From the NCBI GenBank assembly GCA_964247735.1, contig CAXTVS010000008.1:28437-92436 (forward strand): DNA of 64,000 nt, given 5' to 3'. The translations under genes were made by a program, and so were the position numbers. Shown here one piece after another: positions 58,767-64,000 of this stretch (the stretch's first letter is position 1; every line of letters begins with the position of its first letter). Source of the DNA: Lichenicola sp964247735 (GTDB lineage: Bacteria; Pseudomonadota; Alphaproteobacteria; Acetobacterales; Acetobacteraceae). The notes below the pieces were generated by a model. That model had not been told where the DNA came from and did no database searches. It saw only the letters and a program-made list of their open reading frames with translations.

Positions 58767-60542
58767 TCAACCCTCGACCACGTCGCGCGCCAGGGCCCGG
58801 CGCACGACCTTGCCCGAACGGGTCCGCGGCAGCACGGTGCACAGCACGATCCGCCGCAGGCCGCAGAAGCCGCCGATCGCGCCGCGCACGGACTCGATCA
58901 GGTCGACGCGCAGCTGGCTGCACCGCGCCGGCGGCAGGTCCGGGGACGGCACCACGTAGGCGACCGGGCGCTGTCCGCGAAGCGGGTCGTCCTCGCCGAC
59001 GACGGCGCAGTCGGCGACGTCGGGATGCGCCATCAGCACGTCCTCGATCGGGCCGGTCGCGACCAGCCGCCCGGCCACCTTGATGACGTCGTCGACGCGC
59101 GACAGCACCACGACGTTGCCGTCCGCGTCGATCCTGCCGTAGTCGAAGGTCCTGAAGTAGCCGGGATAGCCGCGGAGATAGAGCCCCTCCATCCGCGCCG
59201 GATCCCCCCAAAGCCCGGTCAGGCAGCCCGGCGGGAGCGGCAGGCGAAGCGCCAGCTCGCCCGACGCGCCGGGCTGCCGTTCCCGCCCGTCCGCATCGAG
59301 GCAGCGCAGCGCGAAGCCCGGCATGGCGGCCATGGCGGGCCGGTCCGCGCCCCTGCGCGGGCCGGCGATACACCAGCCGGTCTCGGTCTGCCACCAGTGG
59401 TCATGCACGGGCGCGCCCGTGGCCGCCCTGCCCCAGGCGAGGAGGGCGGGATCGGCCCGCTCGCCGGCGAGGAACACCGCCCGCAGGCCGCGCAGGTCGT
59501 GCGCCGCCGCCAGGACCGCCTCCGGATCCACGGCGCGGACCGCGCGCAACGCGCTCGGGCTGGTGAACAGCACGTCCACCCGATGCTCGGCGCAGAGCCG
59601 CCAGAGCGCGCCGGCATCCGGCGTCCCGGTCATGCCGCCCTCGTAGAGCACGGTGGTGCAGCCGGCGATCAGCGGCCCGTAGACGCCATAGGAGTGGCCG
59701 ACCACCCAGCCCAGGTCGGCGGTGGTGCAGAACACGCCGCCGGGCGGCACCCCGTAGACCAGCCGCATGGAGCGCTGCATCGCCACGGCATAGCCGCCGC
59801 AGTCGCGCACGACGCCCTTGGGGTGCCCGGTGGTGCCGGAGCTGTGCAGGATGTAGAGCGGCGCCGTCGCCGGCAGGACGACCGGGTCGACCGGGGCCGC
59901 GGCCTCCGCGTCGCGGTAGTCCGTCACCGGCACCCCTGGCGACCATGATCCTGACCTGCCGGCCTCCGGCGTGCGGTCGAGCAGCACCCAGGCCAGCGGC
60001 CTTTGGATGGCGGTGGCCAGCGCGTCCTGCATGACCGGCAGGTGCGCGACCGGGCGGGCGCCGACGTGGAAGCAGCTGGCGGACACGACCGCGACCGGCG
60101 CCGTGTCGTCGATCCGGGCCGCCAGCTCGACGGCGCTGAAGCCGGTGAACACCACCACGTGCACCGCGCCGAGGCGGGCGCAGGCCAGCATGGCGATGAC
60201 CGCTTCCGGGACCGGCGGCATGCTGATCAGCACGCGGTCGCCGCGGTTGACGCCGAGCGCCCGGAGCCCGCCCGCCAGGCGCGCGGTGCGGTCGCGCAGG
60301 GTGGCGAAGGACAGGCGGGCGACGGTTCCGGTGACCGGGCTGTCCCAGACCAGGGCGATGCGTTCGCCCTGCCCCGCCTCGACGTGGCGGTCGAGCGCGT
60401 TGGCGCACACGTTCAGGCGGCCGTCCGGGAACCAGTCGGCCATGCCGTCGGCACGCAGCCGGAACGCCTGCTCCGGCGCCCGGTCCCAGGCGACGCCTGC
60501 AGCGGCCTCCAGCCAGCCGGATGCGTCCGCCTCATCCGGCAT
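58767..60542 (-). CDS. AMP-forming acyl-CoA synthetase (acetyl/propionyl-CoA ligase-like), divergent
   Basis: Activates a short-chain acid to its CoA ester via an acyl-AMP, 591 residues. P-loop ILHSSGTTGHPKGVV, AMP-binding HDHWWQTETGW, the strand RLSFATLRDRTARLAGGL, the hinge RVDDVIKVAGRLVATG, and the catalytic lysine in RTRSGKVVRRAL. Two normally constant spots differ: the hinge GHRLGT (Acs/PrpE) reads GRLVAT, and the preceding TGD reads TFD. Substrate use may therefore be changed. It overlaps the flavoprotein gene by 11 bases, so it is in the same operon as the nitrogen cluster. The start is ATG 60542. Confidence 0.88.
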   Translation of the reverse strand: MPDEADASGWLEAAAGVAWDRAPEQAFRLRADGMADWFPDGRLNVCANALDRHVEAGQGERIALVWDSPVTGTVARLSFATLRDRTARLAGGLRALGVNRGDRVLISMPPVPEAVIAMLACARLGAVHVVVFTGFSAVELAARIDDTAPVAVVSASCFHVGARPVAHLPVMQDALATAIQRPLAWVLLDRTPEAGRSGSWSPGVPVTDYRDAEAAAPVDPVVLPATAPLYILHSSGTTGHPKGVVRDCGGYAVAMQRSMRLVYGVPPGGVFCTTADLGWVVGHSYGVYGPLIAGCTTVLYEGGMTGTPDAGALWRLCAEHRVDVLFTSPSALRAVRAVDPEAVLAAAHDLRGLRAVFLAGERADPALLAWGRAATGAPVHDHWWQTETGWCIAGPRRGADRPAMAAMPGFALRCLDADGRERQPGASGELALRLPLPPGCLTGLWGDPARMEGLYLRGYPGYFRTFDYGRIDADGNVVVLSRVDDVIKVAGRLVATGPIEDVLMAHPDVADCAVVGEDDPLRGQRPVAYVVPSPDLPPARCSQLRVDLIESVRGAIGGFCGLRRIVLCTVLPRTRSGKVVRRALARDVVEG

Positions 60543-61785
60543 GGGCCGGCTCCGCGACGCAGCGTGCGGCGATCCGGTCGGCCAGGTAGGCGGCGTCCCG
60601 TGCCACGCCGGAAAAGCGGCCAGAGCCCCAGCTGTGCAGCCAGGGCAGGCCCAGCATGTAGAGCCCCGGCTCGCCGGTGACGCCGCGCTGGTGGATCGGC
60701 GCGCCGCGCTCGTCCAGCACGTCGGGGCCGATCCAGCGGAAGTTCATGGTGAAGCCGATGCACCACACCACCGTGCCGATCCCCTCCGCCGCCGCGTCGA
60801 GAAACAGCGTGTCCGGACCGGGGATCCAGACCGGACGATAGGGCGCCTCCTCCGGCGCGGCGATGCCGTGCTCGGCGATGTACCGGTCGATGCTGCGCTT
60901 GATGTCCTCCGACACCTTGTCCGCGGCGTCCAGCTTCCCGCGTACGCCGCCGCCGAGGCGGAACCGCATGCCGGCGCCGTGCTCGAAACGGCCGTACAGC
61001 GCCATGCCCTCGGCAGCGCGCAGGCGCAGGTCGATGTCGCGGCCGCCGTCCCGGCCGGTGACGTAGTGGTTGGTGTTGTCGCGCACCCGTTCCTTCAGCG
61101 GATGGCGCTCGACCGGGAGGTCGTAGAAGCCCATCAGGTCGAGCCAGGCGACCACGTCGCGGCCGCGGTAGCGGCGCGCCACGCGCGGCGCGTCGCCGAG
61201 GCACAGATGCACCCGGCGCCCGGCCAGATGCAGGTCCTCGGCGATCTGCGCGCCGGACTGGCCGGAGCCCACCACCAGCACCGCCCCGTCCGGCAGGGCC
61301 GACGGCGTGCGGTATTGCGAGGAATGCAGCTGCAGCAGGCCGGGATCGAGCCCGTCCGCCCAGCGCGGCACGATCGGATCGTGATAGCCGCCGATGGCGA
61401 CCACGACCTGGTCGGCGGTGACGATGCCGTCGGTGGTGTCGAGCCGGTACCCGCCCTCCGGGAGGCGGTCGAGCCGCCGCACCGTCACGCCGCAGCGCAG
61501 CGGCGGGTCGAAGCTCCCGACGTAGCGGTCGAGATAGGCGACGATCTCGTCGCGTCCCATGAAGCCGTCCGGATCGTCGCCGTCATAGGGGAAGCCCGGA
61601 AGCCGGCACTGCCAGTTCGGCGTCACCAGGCAGAACGTGTCCCAGCGCTCCGTGTGCCATACATGGCCGGGCCGCTGCGCTTCCAGCACCAGGTGCCGGA
61701 TGCCGCGCTCGCACAGGATCCGGCTCATCGACAGCCCGGCCTGCCCGCCGCCGACCACCACCACCGGCAGGTGCGGCGCGGTCAC
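60532..61785 (-). CDS. MSMEG_0569-family flavin-dependent oxidoreductase (Nit1C cluster)
   Basis: A flavoprotein of 417 residues, cytoplasmic. FAD site PVVVVGGGQAGLSMSRIL, then RWDTFCLVTPNWQCRLPG, the second GxGxxG in VLVVGSGQSGAQIAEDL and the C-terminal TVVWCIGFTMNFRWIG. This arrangement is specific to the MSMEG_0569 family, found with nitrilase in the Nit1C cluster. Starts at GTG 61785, overlapping the stop of the next gene (GTGA). The reaction is unknown; family members are linked to nitrile or cyanide metabolism. Confidence 0.92.
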   Translation of the reverse strand: MTAPHLPVVVVGGGQAGLSMSRILCERGIRHLVLEAQRPGHVWHTERWDTFCLVTPNWQCRLPGFPYDGDDPDGFMGRDEIVAYLDRYVGSFDPPLRCGVTVRRLDRLPEGGYRLDTTDGIVTADQVVVAIGGYHDPIVPRWADGLDPGLLQLHSSQYRTPSALPDGAVLVVGSGQSGAQIAEDLHLAGRRVHLCLGDAPRVARRYRGRDVVAWLDLMGFYDLPVERHPLKERVRDNTNHYVTGRDGGRDIDLRLRAAEGMALYGRFEHGAGMRFRLGGGVRGKLDAADKVSEDIKRSIDRYIAEHGIAAPEEAPYRPVWIPGPDTLFLDAAAEGIGTVVWCIGFTMNFRWIGPDVLDERGAPIHQRGVTGEPGLYMLGLPWLHSWGSGRFSGVARDAAYLADRIAARCVAEPAHAG

Positions 61786-62072
61786 GACGCGGTCTCGTCG
61801 AAGCCGCGCACCAGCACCGTGCTGTCCGGCGCGAAACCGGCGGCCTGCCGCTCGATCGCCGCCTTCTGGGCGATGGCGCGTGAGCACGGCATGCCGAACT
61901 TGACACGCACCCGATCGCTGGCGATGTCGAGCGCCGCCGCGGCGCGCGCCACGAACTCGTTCAGCGGATACGCGGTGCCCGGCGACAGGTGCTCCTTGAC
62001 CACCAGGGAGGGCGAGTAGCATCGCGCCGGGGTTCCGTCGGGCCAGACGATGTCGAACCGCATCTCAGGCAT
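61782..62072 (-). CDS. MSMEG_0570-family nitrogen starvation response protein (Nit1C cluster)
   Basis: A 96-residue small protein that matches the MSMEG_0570 family closely: MPEMRFDIVWPDG at the N-terminus, CYSPSLVVKEHLSPG, YPLNEFVARAAAALDIASDR and FGMPCSRAIAQKAAIE. Two conserved cysteines stand in CYSPS and PCSRA. Function unknown. I chose ATG 62072 since family proteins start MPEMRF; ATG 62063 is an alternative. It overlaps the glycosyltransferase stop by 8 bases. Confidence 0.93.
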   Translation of the reverse strand: MPEMRFDIVWPDGTPARCYSPSLVVKEHLSPGTAYPLNEFVARAAAALDIASDRVRVKFGMPCSRAIAQKAAIERQAAGFAPDSTVLVRGFDETAS

Positions 62073-63243
62073 CGCAGGCGGCCTCCTGGTTGACCGGCCG
62101 GCCGTGCGGGCGGGCATAGACCGGCAGATGGTTGCGCGCGACCGCGTCCCAGCCGAAGCGCCGCGCGACGGACGGGCCGGATCCGCGCAGGCGGTGCCGC
62201 TGCCGCGGGTCCAGGGCGTCGCGCATCGCCGCGGCGATGCCGTCGGGATCGCCGGGATCGGCCCAGAGCGCCTCGTCCGGCGCGAAGTGCTGGTTGAACG
62301 GCGCGATGTCCGACAGTACCGCCGGGCAGCCGCTGGCCATCGCCTCCAGCGCGCACAGGCCGAAGCCTTCCGCCTGCGACACGCACACCAGCGCGTCCGC
62401 CAGGCGGTACAGCGACGGCATGTCGGGATCGGCGATCACCCCCGGCAGCAGCACCGAGTCACCGGCCCCGGACCCGGCAAGCGTGGCGGTGAAGGCGGCG
62501 CGGTAGTCGCGGTGGTCGAGCAGGCTGGCCCCGCCGGCGACGACCAGCCGGGCGTCCGGCCCGACGGCGCCGGTCGCGCGCAGGCGCAGGAACGCGTGCA
62601 GCAGCGACAGCGTGTTCTTGCGCGCCTCGATCCCGCCGAGCGCAAGGAACACCGGGCCGCCGCCGGCGTGGAGGCCGAGCCGCCGCCGCAGCCGGTCATC
62701 CGCCTCGGCAGGCTGCGGCGAGAAGCGGCGGCTGTCGACGCCGTTGCCGACCAGGACGGCCGGACGTCCGAACCGGGCCCGGAGGATGTCCTGCCAGTGC
62801 GGGCTGACGCAGCACAGCGCGGCGGCGGCACGCACGCCGCGATCCTGCCAGCGGTCGAGGCACGGATCCTCGAAGCGGTCGAGGTGGTGCACCGTCCGGA
62901 CGAAGCCGGCGATCCGTCCCGCCTCGGCGAGGTCGGCCAGCGCGTTGGCGCTGATCGAGTCCTGCGCATGGAACAGGTCGTACCGGGCGGCATCGAGGAA
63001 GGCGGCGATCTCGCCGATCCGGGTGCGCACCATCGCCGCCACGCCCTCCACCGGGCGCGCCGGCACCAGGCAGGTCGGGCAGCGCGGCGGCCGGGGGAAG
63101 TCCCGGCCCGGCAGCGCCGGCGCGACCAGCGTGACGCTGCGGCCCATCGCGTGCAGCGCCTCGGCCAGCTCGATCGCGTGCACCACGCCGCCGCGCGGGT
63201 TGGTGGAATGGGTCAGCACGGCGATCCGGTCGGCCACGCTCAT
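62065..63243 (-). CDS. MSMEG_0565-family glycosyltransferase (GT4-like, Nit1C cluster)
   Basis: A 392-residue GT-B type glycosyltransferase. N-terminal ADRIAVLTHSTNPRGGVVH, the acceptor side LFHAQDSISANALADL, then RTVHHLDRFEDPCLDR. The donor-binding half carries FLALGGIEARKNTLSLLHAF and the EX7E-type motif in AEGFGLCALEAMASGCPAVLS. The start at ATG 63243 overlaps the stop of the AIR-synthase-like gene (ATGA). Members accompany the Nit1C cluster in many genomes. Sugar and acceptor are unknown. Confidence 0.92.
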   Translation of the reverse strand: MSVADRIAVLTHSTNPRGGVVHAIELAEALHAMGRSVTLVAPALPGRDFPRPPRCPTCLVPARPVEGVAAMVRTRIGEIAAFLDAARYDLFHAQDSISANALADLAEAGRIAGFVRTVHHLDRFEDPCLDRWQDRGVRAAAALCCVSPHWQDILRARFGRPAVLVGNGVDSRRFSPQPAEADDRLRRRLGLHAGGGPVFLALGGIEARKNTLSLLHAFLRLRATGAVGPDARLVVAGGASLLDHRDYRAAFTATLAGSGAGDSVLLPGVIADPDMPSLYRLADALVCVSQAEGFGLCALEAMASGCPAVLSDIAPFNQHFAPDEALWADPGDPDGIAAAMRDALDPRQRHRLRGSGPSVARRFGWDAVARNHLPVYARPHGRPVNQEAACDA

Positions 63244-64000
63244 GCCTCGGCCCTGGCGGGCCCGCATCCCATCAGGCGGTGCTCGGCATGGTCCTGGAAC
63301 AGCGCCCGCTCGTCGCCCTCGACCAGCACCACCGCGCTGCCGGGCACGCAGCGGCCGATCACGGCACAGGCGATCCCGCGCCCGGCGAACAGCGCGGCAA
63401 CCGCCGGCGCGTCCCCCGGGCGCGCGGCGAGCAGGAAGCCGAAGCTCGGGAAGCTGGTCAGCCATCGCAGCAGGTCGACGCCCGCCGGCCTGGGGACCCG
63501 ACCTGGGGCGATCTCCAGCCCGATGCCGGAGCATTCGGCCAGCATCAGGGCGGTGCCGACCAGCCCGGCCATGCTGATGTCCTTGGCGGCGCGGCAGAGG
63601 CCCGCCTCCGCGATCCGCGGCAGCAGCGCCAGGTCGTCGCGCAGCCGGTCGCCCGCCGCGCCGCGGGTGGCGGCATCCCAGTAGGGGTGCGGCTCGTGGT
63701 ACGCGCCGCGCAGGTCGATCGCGGCCAGCAGCAGCTCGCCCGGCTCGGCATCGAAGCTGGTGAGCAGCGCCCGCGCCCGGCCGAGGATGGCGACCGCGAG
63801 CTGTTCGCCGTCGTGCCGCGTGTTGCCGTGGCCGCCGACCAGCGGGATGCCGTAGGCGTCGCAGGCCGCCCGCATCCCGTCGAGGATCGGGCCGGCATGG
63901 TCCGGATCGCGGCTCCACAGCGCGTCCACCACGGCGACCGGACGCCCGCCCATGGCGGCGATGTCGCTGGCGTTGACCATGACCCCGCACCAGCCGGCGA
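63240..64000 (-). CDS. sll0787-family AIR-synthase-like protein (Nit1C cluster), cut by window edge
   Basis: The C-terminal 250 residues or so are visible; the N-terminus lies beyond 64000, where the frame is still open. The visible part has CGVMVNASDIAAMGGRPVAV, the AIR-synthase (PurM-like) motif with its Asp, then GIPLVGGHGNTRHDGEQLAV and AAKDISMAGLVGTALMLAE. It is an ATP-dependent ligase-like fold. Family members (sll0787) occur in the Nit1C cluster, sometimes fused to an acetyltransferase. The internal ATG at 63980 is not the true start. Confidence 0.9.
   Translation of the reverse strand, partial: AGWCGVMVNASDIAAMGGRPVAVVDALWSRDPDHAGPILDGMRAACDAYGIPLVGGHGNTRHDGEQLAVAILGRARALLTSFDAEPGELLLAAIDLRGAYHEPHPYWDAATRGAAGDRLRDDLALLPRIAEAGLCRAAKDISMAGLVGTALMLAECSGIGLEIAPGRVPRPAGVDLLRWLTSFPSFGFLLAARPGDAPAVAALFAGRGIACAVIGRCVPGSAVVLVEGDERALFQDHAEHRLMGCGPARAEA

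Noticed and set aside
1..64000. CRISPR array, rRNA or prophage
   Set aside because: No regularly spaced repeat set, ribosomal RNA stretch or phage structural gene appears in the window.

Overview
The window is a GC-rich bacterial chromosome segment (codon third positions almost all G or C, ATGA/GTGA/TTGA stop-start overlaps throughout). The best guess is an alphaproteobacterium of the acetic acid bacterium family (Acetobacteraceae). The strongest pointer is the sugar-phosphate operon at 29-40 kb, in which transaldolase is fused to phosphoglucose isomerase and followed by a short YqeC-type 6-phosphogluconate dehydrogenase, zwf, pgl, rpiA and gluconate kinase. This layout is familiar from Gluconobacter and its relatives. 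No phage, CRISPR array, plasmid functions or intact insertion sequence was found.

Layout. 0-9 kb: an unknown protein cut by the window edge, a small conserved-looking ORF, thiM, divergent modABC (molybdate uptake) with an overlapping NUDIX gene, a small coiled-coil protein, a CDP-alcohol phosphatidyltransferase, hisC and a PEBP-family protein. 9-13 kb: a secreted S53 acid peptidase, a YdcZ-type transporter, a DUF421 protein with a membrane-anchored partner, and an ankyrin protein. 13-20 kb: glgX-treZ-treY, a translationally coupled operon that turns alpha-glucan into trehalose. 20-27 kb: an NDH-2/metallo-hydrolase pair divergent from a two-gene RND efflux operon. 27-28.7 kb: a serine carboxypeptidase (S10) broken by one frameshift. 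29-40.4 kb: the pentose phosphate operon tkt, tal-pgi, gnd, zwf, two Cof-type HAD phosphatases, pgl, rpiA, gntK. 40.4-45 kb: two dehydrogenase/epimerase genes, each divergent from an AraC regulator, plus YnfA and YaiI-type genes. 45-54.4 kb: one tightly packed minus-strand operon, zf-CHCC, polA, sco, then a five-gene dipeptide-type ABC transporter. 54.4-58.4 kb: a lipoprotein-like hydrolase, a 17-bp tandem repeat, tRNA-Arg(CCG), a gene-poor stretch, and a FAS1 lipoprotein next to a Tat-exported ferritin-like protein. 58.7-64 kb: the downstream half of a Nit1C-type nitrilase/nitrogen-starvation cluster (sll0787-type AIR-synthase-like protein, MSMEG_0565-type glycosyltransferase, MSMEG_0570-type small protein, MSMEG_0569-type flavoprotein), with an unusual AMP-forming acyl-CoA synthetase joined to its 3' end. 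The window ends inside this cluster.

How the genes work together. The 29-40 kb operon covers the oxidative and non-oxidative pentose phosphate pathway, and gntK feeds in gluconate, as suits a bacterium that oxidises glucose outside the cytoplasm. The trehalose operon, ferritin-like/desiccation-type protein, FAS1 protein, RND pump and S53 peptidase suggest an acidic or stressful habitat. The Nit1C cluster has been linked in other bacteria to nitrile or cyanide use. The attached CoA ligase could activate an acid made by that pathway; that last step is inference.
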